Positions 9,297-19,490 of a stretch of DNA of 49,751 nucleotides are shown here, in pieces. The DNA lies in NCBI GenBank assembly GCA_013426815.1, contig JACDZH010000004.1:1-49751 (forward strand). The letters are read 5' to 3'. Positions within the stretch are counted from its first letter, which is position 1. The number at the start of each line of letters is the position of its first letter. Origin of the DNA: Paludibacter sp. (lineage in GTDB: Bacteria > Bacteroidota > Bacteroidia > Bacteroidales > Paludibacteraceae). Under the pieces are notes generated by a model. That model saw only the letters and a list, made by a program, of their open reading frames with translations, was not told where the DNA came from and did not search any database. Position numbers and translations under genes: made by a program.

Positions 9297-10589
9297 CTAG
9301 TTTTTAAAAAGTTTTCTCTTCCATGCCGGAATGCTTTCTACTTTCTTATATGTTGATTCATCTTCTAAATCGTCTAACGTAATTGTAGGTATCTCAACTT
9401 TCAACTCAGGTTCAACTTCGACTATAATATCTAAAGGTTTACCATAATATTGTTCCATGGCTTTTTCTGTATCCGATTTTTTCGCATCCAGCAATTCTTC
9501 TCCGGCTTGTTCTGAATCAGATGAATCATTAGAATTTGACATATTTATTTTTGCAGAAACTAATTTATGAGAATGTGTTTTTGCAACACTAGCAGGCATT
9601 CCGGGTATATCGCCAACATCGAAACCTGTTGCTATCAAAGTTATTTTAACGTTTTCATTCAAATCATCATCAAAAGTTGCACCCCAAATAACCTGAACAT
9701 TTTCGCCTACTGTTGACATGAATTGATGAATTTGATCAATTTCATCCATTCTAATCTGGTTGGTAGTAGAGCAATACAAACTTAACAAAATTTTGCTGGC
9801 ACCACTTACATCGTTTGTATTTAGCAATGGAGAGTTTAATGCATCTTCGATAGCTTTGGTAATTCTGTTTTCGCCCGAAGCGTAACCGGTATTCATTATC
9901 GCTACATTTCCATCTTTCATGATGCTATAAACATCAGCAAAATCAGTATTGATATAGCCTGGAACAGTAATTATTTCGGCAATGGCTTTTGCAGCATTGG
10001 TCAATACATCATCCGCTTTGGCAAACGCATTGGAAAGTTCCAGATCGGGATATATTTCTTTAAGTTTTTCGTTGTTAATAACCAAAATAGCATCCACATG
10101 TTCGCTGAGTGCAGCAACACCTTCCAATGCCTGTCTGATTTTTAAATTACCTTCAAATGCAAATGGAATAGTAACAATACCAACCGTTAGAATGCCCAAA
10201 TCGTGTGCAGCTTTGGCAACTACAGGCGAAGCACCTGTACCGGTTCCTCCACCCATCCCAGCTGTAATAAATGCCATTTTAGTATTGTCTTTCAGCAAGT
10301 TCTGAATTTGCTCAATCGATTCTTCGGCAGCTCGGCGGGCAACTTCGGGTTTACCTCCTGCACCTAAACCTTCGGTGGTATCAACACCCAATTGTATTTT
10401 ATTTGGCACCGGCGATTTCACCAAAGCCTGATTGTCGGTATTACAAACCACAAACGACACATCGGTAATTCCCTGACGATACATGTGATTTACGGCATTA
10501 CCACCACCGCCACCAACGCCAATAACTTTAATGAATGAACTGTCAACCAGTGGCAATTCTAAAGGCAAACTTTCATCTAAATATCCCAT
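9297..10589 (-). CDS. ftsZ: Cell division GTPase FtsZ
   Basis: A 430-residue tubulin homologue that polymerises into the Z ring at midcell. The glycine-rich nucleotide site VIGVGGGGGNAVNHM is at residues 22-36 and the tubulin signature GGGTGTGASPV at about 113-123. The synergy-loop part of the GTPase fold follows (about 180-310). A variable linker rich in acidic residues (about 345-400) leads to a C-terminal peptide with IPAWKRKLFKN, the likely docking site for FtsA. It is last in the dcw cluster, about 100 bp after ftsA. Confidence 0.97.
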   Translation of the reverse strand: MGYLDESLPLELPLVDSSFIKVIGVGGGGGNAVNHMYRQGITDVSFVVCNTDNQALVKSPVPNKIQLGVDTTEGLGAGGKPEVARRAAEESIEQIQNLLKDNTKMAFITAGMGGGTGTGASPVVAKAAHDLGILTVGIVTIPFAFEGNLKIRQALEGVAALSEHVDAILVINNEKLKEIYPDLELSNAFAKADDVLTNAAKAIAEIITVPGYINTDFADVYSIMKDGNVAIMNTGYASGENRITKAIEDALNSPLLNTNDVSGASKILLSLYCSTTNQIRMDEIDQIHQFMSTVGENVQVIWGATFDDDLNENVKITLIATGFDVGDIPGMPASVAKTHSHKLVSAKINMSNSNDSSDSEQAGEELLDAKKSDTEKAMEQYYGKPLDIIVEVEPELKVEIPTITLDDLEDESTYKKVESIPAWKRKLFKN

Positions 10590-10690
10590 ATATTTTGATT
10601 TTTAATGTCTAAAGTCCAATTTATTTTTCAGAAACTTTTTGACTTTTAGTTTATTTTTAATTCGTTATTTCTTAAACCTTCTTTCTGGAT

Positions 10691-11962
10691 TTAATTCAGT
10701 TTTTGCTCATCGCCAAAGAATACAATAAAACCATCGGCAACTCTTTCTCTAAAACCTTTCTTGGGAATTTTGGGTTTCTTTCCATTATCTTTTTCGGTTT
10801 CTTCAATCGGATGTTCTTTTCGATACTCATTGGTAAGAATAATTGTACCAACTAGCTGAGCAAAGCTAGGATCGAGGAATTTTTCGGGAGTATCGTTCGA
10901 TAACCAATCGGAATGATTTCCGAAACGGGTATTCATTCCTGATTTTTCCTCAATAAAATCTATAATATTGCTTAGTTTTGAACCGCCACCTGTTATAATA
11001 ACACCAGCATCTAACTGATATTCGAGCGAATTAATAGTGTCAAAAATTGGTTGTAACATTTCCTCTAGACGTGCCTCGATTATAGTTGCCAAAAACAATG
11101 TAGAAATTTTTACAGGTGGATTTTCTATCTTATTCGAAGGTATTTGTACGTAAACAGGGTTATCGACCAATGATTCCATTGCTACACCTTTCAGACATTT
11201 AAGTCTTTCGGCATGTGTTTCGCTTACACCTAACTCTTCAATGTCTTTTGTGATATTTTTCGAGCCGAGTGGAACAACCAACAACTTTTGTAGAATTCCA
11301 TCGGAATAAACAGCCAAGGTTGTGGTGGTGGCGCCAAAATTAATTAAAGCACATCCGTTTTCGCGTTCATGGTCTTCAATCAATACTGTCGACAAAGCCT
11401 CAATTGACAATGGGGTATGTTCAACAACAAGACCTGTTTTTTCAAAACAGCGATCTCTTTGGGTCTTTATATTTGAACTTCCAATAATTAAATGATAATT
11501 TCCAATTATTTGAGAACCTGTTTTTCCCACCGGTTCATCCATTCGCACTCCATCAACAAAATATGAAACAGGAAAAACATCAAAAATTTCAACACTTTCA
11601 TTCTTAGATTTACGCTCACATTCTTCTAACATCTCAGCTAAAAGCTTGTCAGTAATAATATTATGTTTTCCTACAAAACGACTTACCGTATCGTTTTTCA
11701 TTTTCATCGATTTTGCACCCACACTTACCGAAACCATCGAAATTTCAGCAATTTTTGCACTATTCTGAAGATACTTCTGTAATTCGCTCACCTTGAAAGC
11801 GGCACCGGTGTGTTGCTCTACAATCCCCCATCTAATATCATCGGAGTTTTTAAATTCTGCCGATAAAATTTTAAGTTCACCATTCACCTGCATTTCGCCT
11901 GCCATAGCCGAAATACGGGAACTACCTAAATCATACGCTACAAATTGTTTCTTTGAAATCAT
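10691..11962 (-). CDS. ftsA: Cell division protein FtsA
   Basis: A 423-residue actin-like ATPase that tethers FtsZ filaments to the membrane. Actin-fold phosphate motifs are visible: AYDLGSSRISAMAGE at the N-terminus, NFGATTTTLAVYSDG near residue 210, and GVIITGGGSKLSNI near residue 320. The 1C domain lies between the first two. The C-terminus KKGFRERVADGFIVFFGD is a plausible amphipathic membrane-targeting helix. Its ATG overlaps the TGA of ftsQ (ATGA, 4 nt), so translation is probably coupled. Confidence 0.95.
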   Translation of the reverse strand: MISKKQFVAYDLGSSRISAMAGEMQVNGELKILSAEFKNSDDIRWGIVEQHTGAAFKVSELQKYLQNSAKIAEISMVSVSVGAKSMKMKNDTVSRFVGKHNIITDKLLAEMLEECERKSKNESVEIFDVFPVSYFVDGVRMDEPVGKTGSQIIGNYHLIIGSSNIKTQRDRCFEKTGLVVEHTPLSIEALSTVLIEDHERENGCALINFGATTTTLAVYSDGILQKLLVVPLGSKNITKDIEELGVSETHAERLKCLKGVAMESLVDNPVYVQIPSNKIENPPVKISTLFLATIIEARLEEMLQPIFDTINSLEYQLDAGVIITGGGSKLSNIIDFIEEKSGMNTRFGNHSDWLSNDTPEKFLDPSFAQLVGTIILTNEYRKEHPIEETEKDNGKKPKIPKKGFRERVADGFIVFFGDEQKLN

Positions 11963-12765
11963 AATTTCTTGGCAATAATACTATCTTTTTTTTCAATAAC
12001 TGCTATTTCTTTGTGCACCGGATCGAGACCAACTTTGGTACAAACTACCTGATCTTTATATTGTAAATCTATTTTTTTATATTTATTCCACCCAATTACA
12101 TTGAATCCATTCACATACAATTTATGCAATTTATTGAGCTTAACAGCATAATTATCAAGTGTCCCCAACAGAATAATTACATCGCCAACACGTGGAACAA
12201 GTTCAATTTTCAAATCATCACGGACATAAATTTGCTCTATTTGCGCATCCCAAAAAGGATTTTCCTCCAAAAAACTCACAAAATCGAAAAGCTTTCCACT
12301 GGCCATTGTTTTGGTTACCCGCCCCGAAACAACCGGCACATAAACAGCATAATTTGTAGAAATTGGCATTGTTTTCCGGTCCACATCCATATAATAACTT
12401 CCTAAACCAACAACCCTGAATTTTGGACGACGTTGCAGCACCCTGACATGAACGATTCCTGCCGGCGTTTTGTAACACTCAGCCACTTTTATCATGGGGT
12501 TTTTGTGCAGGGTTTCTTCAATAGTTGCCGTACATATATGTTTAATGGTTTTTCCAATCGGATTCAGGTTATTTTCATCTAAAATGGTTGCAATATCTTT
12601 TTGGGTGATAAGCTGTACTTTGTCGCTGTCTTCAAGTTCAATCTCAAATCTACGACATACTTCCTCTTTGTTTCTGTCCGAAAAATACCACAATGTATAA
12701 ACCATATAACCCACTACCAGCAGGGCAAATATGGAAATCAGTATGTATTTGAATATCGGTTTCAT
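11959..12765 (-). CDS. ftsQ: Cell division protein FtsQ
   Basis: A 268-residue bitopic division protein. One transmembrane helix lies near the N-terminus (residues about 5-28, KYILISIFALLVVGYMVYTL). The periplasmic part begins with a POTRA-like region (LITQKDIATILDENNLNPIGKTIKHI...) followed by a beta domain. Sequence conservation with FtsQ/DivIB is low, as usual. Position between murC and ftsA, membrane topology and length support the call. It would link the cytoplasmic Z ring to the peptidoglycan synthases through FtsL and a FtsB-like partner; no ftsB is visible here. Confidence 0.9.
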   Translation of the reverse strand: MKPIFKYILISIFALLVVGYMVYTLWYFSDRNKEEVCRRFEIELEDSDKVQLITQKDIATILDENNLNPIGKTIKHICTATIEETLHKNPMIKVAECYKTPAGIVHVRVLQRRPKFRVVGLGSYYMDVDRKTMPISTNYAVYVPVVSGRVTKTMASGKLFDFVSFLEENPFWDAQIEQIYVRDDLKIELVPRVGDVIILLGTLDNYAVKLNKLHKLYVNGFNVIGWNKYKKIDLQYKDQVVCTKVGLDPVHKEIAVIEKKDSIIAKKL

Positions 12766-12858
12766 AGATAGCGTATAGTCTGGATTTCAATGAAAGAAAA
12801 ATAGTTTGAATGTATTGTAATATGTTTTAATTCATTTATTATGCAAATACCAAAATTC

Positions 12859-14244
12859 TTAATCCTTCTTCTTTCCCAAACTTTTTAGCAATTCTTTAAT
12901 TCTTGGCACCATTTTATCAATATCTCCTGCACCAAAAGTCACTAGCACATCCAGCTTTTTTTCTTTGAGCAAAGGTAATAGATTTTCGGTGGAGCACAAT
13001 GTCTTATCAGTTAATTTTACATCACGTAAAATCATTTCCGAACTTACACCTTCAATGGGTAATTCACGTGCCGGATAAATATCCAGCAAAATTAATTCAT
13101 CCAGTTTTGATAATGCTTCGGAAAATTCTGGTGCAAAATCCCTGGTTCGGGAGAATAAATGTGGTTGAAAAATTCCGGTAATTTTGCGGTCGGGATAAAG
13201 ATTTCTGATTGAAGAAATACTGGCTTTGAGTTCACTTGGATGATGAGCGTAATCGTCCATATATACCACTTTATCAGATTTATACACCACATTGAACCGA
13301 CGATAGATACCTGAAAATGACGAAATCCCTGCTCTTAATTCTTCGGTAGTCACTCCGTTGAGCCAGGCCAGCGCCATTGCTGCTACACTATTTTCAATAT
13401 TAATACGTGCAGGAACGCCTAAACGTACATCAGAAATACGATCAGTTGGTGTCACAAAATCGAAATGTATTACACCTTTTGATGTTCTTATGTTTTCTGC
13501 ATGAAAATCTCCACCATTATCCATCGAATACGTAAAGAGTTTTACTCCTTTTTGCAATTGTGGATGTATATCAATTCCTTTACGCATAATAAGTACACCA
13601 CCTGTACGAATTAGCGATGTAAAATGTTCAAAACTTTCCCTAAAAGCTTCCGGTGTTTCATAAATGTCTAAGTGATCTGGATCTACCGAAGTAATTACTG
13701 CCATAAATGGCGAAAGTTGATGAAAAGAACGATCGTATTCATCTGCTTCAACTATGACCAAATTACTTTCATTGGAAATCAACAAGTTTGTGTTGTAATT
13801 ATTTGAAATTCCTCCCAGAAAAGCATTACACGAAACCTGTGATTGATAAAGCAAATGGGCAGCAATAGTGGAAGTTGTGGTTTTACCATGTGTTCCGGCT
13901 ATACATAACGCTTTACACGAACGGGTAATATTCCCAAGAACTTGCGCTCGCTTTTGGATATTAAAACCATGTTCCTGAAAATAAATCAATTGACGATTAT
14001 CTACTGGAATTGCAGGTGTAAGCACTACCAACACATCCTTTGCTAGAGCAAAATTGGTAGGAATATGATAGGTGCTTTCGTCGAAACAAACTTCAATTCC
14101 CTCGGTTTGTAAATCGCTTGTCAACTTGGTTTCTGTTCGGTCGTAACCGGCTACCTGAAAACCTTTGGCTTTGATGTAACGTGCCAAAGCACTCATGCCA
14201 ATGCCACCAATTCCCAAAAAGTAATATTTTGTAAACTTGTTCAT
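12859..14244 (-). CDS. murC: UDP-N-acetylmuramate--L-alanine ligase MurC
   Basis: A 461-residue cytoplasmic Mur ligase that adds L-Ala to UDP-MurNAc using ATP. The N-terminal UDP-binding domain begins FTKYYFLGIGGIGMSALARY. The ATP P-loop is CIAGTHGKTTTSTIAAHL near residue 115. The central domain carries EADEYDRSFHQLSPFMAVITSVDPDHLD, and the C-terminal domain has YMDDYAHHPSELKASI and QPHLFSRTRDF. All are typical of MurC rather than MurD, E or F. It sits between murG and ftsQ, and the about 110 bp gap to murG is the largest within this part of the cluster. Confidence 0.97.
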   Translation of the reverse strand: MNKFTKYYFLGIGGIGMSALARYIKAKGFQVAGYDRTETKLTSDLQTEGIEVCFDESTYHIPTNFALAKDVLVVLTPAIPVDNRQLIYFQEHGFNIQKRAQVLGNITRSCKALCIAGTHGKTTTSTIAAHLLYQSQVSCNAFLGGISNNYNTNLLISNESNLVIVEADEYDRSFHQLSPFMAVITSVDPDHLDIYETPEAFRESFEHFTSLIRTGGVLIMRKGIDIHPQLQKGVKLFTYSMDNGGDFHAENIRTSKGVIHFDFVTPTDRISDVRLGVPARINIENSVAAMALAWLNGVTTEELRAGISSFSGIYRRFNVVYKSDKVVYMDDYAHHPSELKASISSIRNLYPDRKITGIFQPHLFSRTRDFAPEFSEALSKLDELILLDIYPARELPIEGVSSEMILRDVKLTDKTLCSTENLLPLLKEKKLDVLVTFGAGDIDKMVPRIKELLKSLGKKKD

Positions 14245-14354
14245 AAATTTCAGACAACCACTAAGTCTTTTTAATGCGGACTTGAAGTTTGTTAGTTTAA
14301 TTCATTCAATATATCATTACTAATATCTTATTCTTTCCAATAATGATTTGGAAT

Positions 14355-15452
14355 TTATTTTATTAAATTCAAAATCTCTTCTGCAATTCTATCTGCTGAA
14401 TCTTTTTCTGCCATTTTTAGTATATTTTCACCCAATTTTTTTAAGGCTTTGGTATCATTTATCAATTCCAACGCCCTGATAACCAGTTGTTCTTTTGCGT
14501 CAACATCTTTTACCATCACTGCTGCTTCTTTCTTGACCAAAGCCAAGGCATTTTGAGTTTGATGATCCTCTGCAACATTGGGCGAAGGAACTAAAATTAC
14601 CGGTTTTGCTAACAAACACAATTCAGAAATAGAACTGGCACCGGCACGCGAAATCACCAAATCGGCAATGGAATATGCTAAATCCACGCGCGAAACGAAA
14701 TCGGTTACCAACAATCGGGGCGAAGCAAATGGTTCTGCTGCTTTGCGTGCATTTTCAATATAAAATTTTCCGGTTTGCCAAATCACCTGAATATCAGCTT
14801 TCGACAAAAGTTCCAACTGAGCAATTATGCTTTGATTAATGGTTCGTGCTCCTAAACTTCCACCTACCACCAGAATTGTTTTTTTTGTAGGGTCAAATCC
14901 AAAAAACTGATAAGCTGCTGCTGTTTTTGGTTCTACCATAAACAAATCCTGACGAACTGGATTTCCGGTCAGAATTATTTTGTTTTTCGGGAAAAATTTC
15001 TCCATGCCTTCATAGGCCACACAAATTTTGGAAGCTTTTTTTGAAAGTAATTTATTGGTTACTCCTGCATACGAATTTTGTTCCTGAATCAGCGTAGGAA
15101 CGCCAAAAGCCGATGCTGCCCTGAGCGTTGGAGCACTGGCATAACCACCTACACCTATGGCGATATCTGGTTTGAACCGACGAATGATGCGGCGTGCTAA
15201 AACCAAACTACGTAATAAATCCACTACTACTTTTACATTACGCAACATGTTGGATCGATTTAATCCACTTACCGGTAACCCTTCGATAGGATAACCTGCT
15301 GCGGGAACACGTTCCATTTCCATACGTCCAAGCGCACCAACGAAAAGAATTTCGGCAGTCGGTAGTTTCTTTTTTATGGCATTGGCAATACTTATTGCCG
15401 GAAATATATGTCCACCTGTTCCACCACCACTAATAATAAATTTGTGTTTCAT
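14355..15452 (-). CDS. murG: UDP-GlcNAc:lipid I GlcNAc transferase MurG
   Basis: A 365-residue GT28 glycosyltransferase that converts lipid I to lipid II at the inner face of the membrane. The first glycine loop is ISGGGTGGHIFPAISIANAI at residues 7-26. The second domain starts with KKTILVVGGSLGARTINQSI. The donor-site region SRAGASSISELCLLAKPVILVPSPNVAEDHQ is well conserved. It starts 2 bp after the ftsW stop, so the two are tightly linked; FtsW uses the lipid II that MurG makes. Confidence 0.97.
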   Translation of the reverse strand: MKHKFIISGGGTGGHIFPAISIANAIKKKLPTAEILFVGALGRMEMERVPAAGYPIEGLPVSGLNRSNMLRNVKVVVDLLRSLVLARRIIRRFKPDIAIGVGGYASAPTLRAASAFGVPTLIQEQNSYAGVTNKLLSKKASKICVAYEGMEKFFPKNKIILTGNPVRQDLFMVEPKTAAAYQFFGFDPTKKTILVVGGSLGARTINQSIIAQLELLSKADIQVIWQTGKFYIENARKAAEPFASPRLLVTDFVSRVDLAYSIADLVISRAGASSISELCLLAKPVILVPSPNVAEDHQTQNALALVKKEAAVMVKDVDAKEQLVIRALELINDTKALKKLGENILKMAEKDSADRIAEEILNLIK

Positions 15453-15454
15453 AT

Positions 15455-16684
15455 TTACAAACTTTCAAATTCTACCACAGGAAGTTCATCTACAGATTTT
15501 TCTGTAACTTCTTCAATGGGTTGAATTTCTTCTTTTATTTGTCGTGTAATTCCAAAAATAACTCCAAAATATATACAGGTAATCAGAATCGAAGTTCCAC
15601 CTCTACTTATTAAAGGTAAAGGTTGACCTGTTACCGGGCCTAAACTGGATGCCACCGACATACTGATAAATGCCTGAATTACTATCATTAACGAAAGTCC
15701 AATAACCAACAAAGCGGGAAAAACTGTTGAACATTTTGTTGCAATTCGCCCCGCTCGAAAAAGCAATATCAGATAAAGCATTATCACAAAAATACCACCA
15801 AGCAATCCCATTTCTTCGACAACAATGGCATAAATAAAATCGGAATAAGCCTGTGGAAGGAAATCGCGTTCAATACTGTTGCCGGGCATCACACCCAAAA
15901 CACCACCACGGGCAATGGCTATTCGTCCGTGTTGTACCTGACGATTTTCATCTGTGATTTTATATTTTTCTTTATCATCGTGTTTTTCGGTTTTAAATCT
16001 ATCAATACGTCCAACCCATGTATAAGCACGATCAAACATTTTCGGCATAGATTCTTTTGGTATCGTTTTAACTAATGTAAAACAGATAACAAGTACAAGT
16101 ATCAATCCACCTGCCAGTCCGCCCAATTTTAACAACGAAATTCTTCCGATAAACATCATGATAAATACCACCATAAACAGAATAAAGGCAGTTGAAAAAT
16201 TGTCAAATAAAATCAGTGTGCAAATTATTCCCAATATAATAATCGTGTTCCGAAAATACTTCCATTCATCTTTGGACGCATCTTTTATACGTGAAATCAA
16301 ATCGGCAGCAACAATAATTACCGATAATTTAGCAAATTCAGATGGTTGAAATTTTATTCCGGCAATGACCAACCAACGAGATGCACCATTTTCGGTAACT
16401 CCTCTGAAAAGTACCCAAACCAACAATACTGCTGATACTATTAGAACAATATAAGCTGCCATTCGCGTATACCGATACGGAACAAGATGCACTCCAAATG
16501 CGATTATTGCACCTCCAATTAAAAAACCAACATGACGTAGCATGGGACCGGCATAATTGTCAGCACCATAAGCCAAAGTGCTTGATGCACTGTACATTTC
16601 GATAGCTGAAATAATGCACAAGGCAAAAAATACAGTCCATAAAATTGGATCGCCTTTTAGGTGTTTTTTAATGAGATTTTCCAT
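15455..16684 (-). CDS. ftsW: Peptidoglycan polymerase FtsW (SEDS family)
   Basis: A SEDS glycosyltransferase of 409 residues with about ten membrane helices. Conserved segments are GASRWLVIAGIKFQPSEFAK, ARGGVLGVMPGNSIERDFLPQAYSDFIYAIVVEEMGLLGG and GPVTGQPLPLISRGGTSIL. The frame stays open upstream to 16813, but that extension is made of a DNA tandem repeat (QTFQTFQT...). I therefore chose ATG 16684, giving MENLIKKHLKGDP, right before the first helix. It follows murD by about 180 bp. It should polymerise lipid II together with the FtsI-type transpeptidase of the same cluster. Confidence 0.93.
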   Translation of the reverse strand: MENLIKKHLKGDPILWTVFFALCIISAIEMYSASSTLAYGADNYAGPMLRHVGFLIGGAIIAFGVHLVPYRYTRMAAYIVLIVSAVLLVWVLFRGVTENGASRWLVIAGIKFQPSEFAKLSVIIVAADLISRIKDASKDEWKYFRNTIIILGIICTLILFDNFSTAFILFMVVFIMMFIGRISLLKLGGLAGGLILVLVICFTLVKTIPKESMPKMFDRAYTWVGRIDRFKTEKHDDKEKYKITDENRQVQHGRIAIARGGVLGVMPGNSIERDFLPQAYSDFIYAIVVEEMGLLGGIFVIMLYLILLFRAGRIATKCSTVFPALLVIGLSLMIVIQAFISMSVASSLGPVTGQPLPLISRGGTSILITCIYFGVIFGITRQIKEEIQPIEEVTEKSVDELPVVEFESL

Positions 16685-16689
16685 ATTGC

Positions 16690-16795
16690 AGGTTTGAAAA
16701 GTCTGAAAAGTTTGAAAAGTCTGAAAAGTTTGAAATGTTTGATAGTTTGAAAAGTTTGATAGTTTGATAGTTTGATAATTTGAAAAGTTTATTTT
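16690..16795. repeat. Short tandem repeat upstream of ftsW
   Basis: Alternating units GTTTGAAAA / GTCTGAAAA (9 nt) and GTTTGATA (8 nt) on the plus strand, about a dozen in all. The array ends a few bases from the ftsW start codon. It remains open in the ftsW frame and would code for a QTF-rich leader if a farther upstream start were used. Such arrays can change length by slippage. Confidence 0.85.
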
Positions 16796-16864
16796 TCCCT
16801 TTCTAATTTCCAAAAATTTGATATTAACCTATTTCCGTAATTTTAAATTTTAAAAAATAAAATT

Positions 16865-18199
16865 CTAAAGATTTCTGACACAGTTTTTAAATTTTTTTCC
16901 CCTATCTTCGTAGTTCTGAAATATATCGAAACTGGCACAACAAGGTGAAAGTAAAACAGTATCACCTGCGTCAGCCATAATATATGCATTTTTTACAGCA
17001 TCTTCCATAGATTGAACATCAGCAATTTTAGCAATTTTACCATCAAAAAACTTATGTAAAGCCTTATTATCTAATCCCATAAAAACAAGCCCTTTCACAT
17101 TTCTACGCACCAGATCTTCAATTTCTGCATAGTTATTTCCTTTGTCCGTTCCGCCAAGAATCAAAACAACCGGTGTTTTCATGCTTTGTAGAGCATACCA
17201 ACATGAGTTGACATTCGTTGCTTTTGAATCGTTGATAAACCGGATATTTCGAACAGTTGCAACATATTCCAGGCGATGTTCAACCCCCTGAAAATCCTGC
17301 AACGATTGTCGGATACTTTCTTTTCGAACATTAACAATGGAAGCAGCTAATCCTGCAGCCATCGAATTGTAGGTATTGTGCATACCTTGTAATGCTAAAT
17401 CTGATGAAGGCATAGTAAAAATTGTTTTTAGTATTTTGATAATCAGGTCATCATGTTGAATAAATGCTTTGGTTTTTTCGGTGCGTTCTATTGCAAATGG
17501 ATACAACGTCGATTGAATCTTTCGTTTTTCTAGTTCTGCTTTTATAACAGGGTCGTTTTCCCAAAAAATAAAAGCATCTTCGGAAGATTGATTTTGGGTA
17601 ATCCTAAATTTTGAATCCACATAATTCTGAAAATTATAATCGTACCGGTCCAAATGATCGGGGGTTATGTTCAATAAAATAGCTATATCTGCTTTAAATT
17701 TGGTCATTCCATCGAGCTGAAAACTACTAAGTTCCACTACAAAATAATTATAGGATTGGTTAGCCACCTGCAAAGCCAGACTTTGTCCCACATTACCAGC
17801 CAAACCAACATTCAAACCTGCATTTTTCAGAATATGATACAACAACATGGTTGTGGTCGTTTTTCCGTTGCTACCGGTAATGCAAATCATTTTTGCCTGT
17901 GTGTATCTTCCTGCAAATTCAATTTCAGATATTACTGAAGTTCCCAGTGCATATAACTTTTTGATTATTGGAGCTTTATCGGGAATACCAGGACTTTTTA
18001 TCACTTCATTTGAATTCAATATCTTTATTTCCGTATGTTGTTTTTCTTCCCAAACAATTCCGTAGTTATCCAACATTGATTTGTATTCAGGTTTTATTTC
18101 CGACAAATCAGAAACAAATACTTCTAAGCCTTGTTTTTTAGCTAAAACTGCTGCTCCCGTACCACTTTCGCCAGCACCTAATATTACAATTCTTTTCAT
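16865..18199 (-). CDS. murD: UDP-MurNAc-L-Ala--D-glutamate ligase MurD
   Basis: A 444-residue Mur ligase that adds D-Glu to UDP-MurNAc-L-Ala. The N-terminal nucleotide-binding segment is RIVILGAGESGTGAAVLAKK. The P-loop ITGSNGKTTTTMLLYHIL is near residue 109. The central motif LNITPDHLDRYD is present, and the C-terminal domain carries FINDSKATNVNSCWYAL and ILGGTDKGNNY, a signature of MurD. The terminal LLSPCCASFDIFQNYEDRGKKF is also MurD-like. Its start directly abuts the mraY stop with no spacer. Confidence 0.97.
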   Translation of the reverse strand: MKRIVILGAGESGTGAAVLAKKQGLEVFVSDLSEIKPEYKSMLDNYGIVWEEKQHTEIKILNSNEVIKSPGIPDKAPIIKKLYALGTSVISEIEFAGRYTQAKMICITGSNGKTTTTMLLYHILKNAGLNVGLAGNVGQSLALQVANQSYNYFVVELSSFQLDGMTKFKADIAILLNITPDHLDRYDYNFQNYVDSKFRITQNQSSEDAFIFWENDPVIKAELEKRKIQSTLYPFAIERTEKTKAFIQHDDLIIKILKTIFTMPSSDLALQGMHNTYNSMAAGLAASIVNVRKESIRQSLQDFQGVEHRLEYVATVRNIRFINDSKATNVNSCWYALQSMKTPVVLILGGTDKGNNYAEIEDLVRRNVKGLVFMGLDNKALHKFFDGKIAKIADVQSMEDAVKNAYIMADAGDTVLLSPCCASFDIFQNYEDRGKKFKNCVRNL

Positions 18200-19465
18200 T
18201 TACCTTATCTTCAATGTAATAATTGTAATTGCAGCTAGAATAATTCCAACTATCCAAAAACGAATCACGATTTTTGATTCGGGAAGTGCTTGTATTGGTC
18301 TTTGAAAAAATGCTAATACTCCCGCGTTTCCCTGTTTTTGGAAATGATGATGCAAGGGTGTCATTTTGAAAATCCGTTTTCCTTCACCAAACCGTTTTTT
18401 TGTGTATTTAAAATATCCAACTTGAAGCACAACAGATAAATTTTCGACTAAAAACACACCACATAAAATCGGAATCAACAATTCTTTGCGGGTAACAATG
18501 GCAAAAACAGCTATAATTCCTCCTAACGTTAAACTACCGGTATCGCCCATAAACACTTGAGCCGGATATGAATTATACCACAAAAAACCAATTGTTGCAC
18601 CAATAAATGCACCTGCAAAAACCAACAATTCGCCGGTACCAGGTAAATACATTATATTCAGGTATCCGGCATAGTTTATATTTCCCGAAACGTACGCCAG
18701 AATCCCGAGTGTTATTCCCATTATCGCCGAAGTACCTGTGGCTAAACCGTCGAGTCCATCTGTCAGATTTGCCCCGTTCGAAACTGCCGTTACAATAAAA
18801 ATTACCACTAAAACAAATAATATCCATCCGTATTTTTGTGCATTTGCCCCTGCCCATTTAAAAGCATCGGCATAATTGAAGTTATTATTCTTCATAAACG
18901 GAATCGTAGTTTTTGTGGATTTTATATCATGTTTTGCATATAATACATTTTCAACACGACTCGTCACACCTTTAACTTCAATATTTTCCCTTATCACCAT
19001 TGCCGGACTTAAATACATTGTCAAGCCTACAATCACTCCTAAACCAACTTGTCCAACAATTTTAAACTTGCCTTTCAGCCCGTCTTTGTTTTTACGAAAA
19101 ATTTTAATATAGTCGTCCAAAAATCCGATAAACCCCAACCAAAGGGTGGTGATTATCATCAAAATCACATAGATATTTGTTAAATTGGCAAGCAAAATGG
19201 TAGGAATCAAAATGGAAATGATAATGATTATTCCGCCCATTGTCGGTGTGCCTTTTTTACTCATCTGCCCTTCCAACCCCAAATTGCGGATGGTTTCACC
19301 GATTTGCTTCTTTTGCAAATAATCAATTATTCGCCTACCAAATAAAGTAGAAAAGACAAGTGCCAGAATAAAAGCCAAACCTGTACGGAATGAAATAAAA
19401 TTAAACAGTCCGCCTCCGGGAATGTGAAAAAGTTGGTCTAAATAATGAAATAAATGGTATAGCAT
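18200..19465 (-). CDS. mraY: Phospho-MurNAc-pentapeptide transferase MraY
   Basis: A 421-residue polytopic membrane enzyme that makes lipid I from UDP-MurNAc-pentapeptide and undecaprenyl phosphate. Visible signatures are [12 protein letters not shown], the catalytic-region [55 protein letters not shown] and the histidine motif MTPLHHHFQ. At 421 residues it is longer than the about 360 of the E. coli enzyme. The extra part lies between helices, around residues 150-200 ([20 protein letters not shown]). It lies between murE and murD. Confidence 0.97.
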   Translation of the reverse strand: MLYHLFHYLDQLFHIPGGGLFNFISFRTGLAFILALVFSTLFGRRIIDYLQKKQIGETIRNLGLEGQMSKKGTPTMGGIIIIISILIPTILLANLTNIYVILMIITTLWLGFIGFLDDYIKIFRKNKDGLKGKFKIVGQVGLGVIVGLTMYLSPAMVIRENIEVKGVTSRVENVLYAKHDIKSTKTTIPFMKNNNFNYADAFKWAGANAQKYGWILFVLVVIFIVTAVSNGANLTDGLDGLATGTSAIMGITLGILAYVSGNINYAGYLNIMYLPGTGELLVFAGAFIGATIGFLWYNSYPAQVFMGDTGSLTLGGIIAVFAIVTRKELLIPILCGVFLVENLSVVLQVGYFKYTKKRFGEGKRIFKMTPLHHHFQKQGNAGVLAFFQRPIQALPESKIVIRFWIVGIILAAITIITLKIR

Positions 19466-19490
19466 ATATTTTTGATTAACAGTTTACAAT

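Noticed and set aside
16685-16813. Upstream extension of ftsW by 43 residues
   Set aside because: Made of the tandem DNA repeat (QTFQTF...). The conserved protein starts at MENLIKK.
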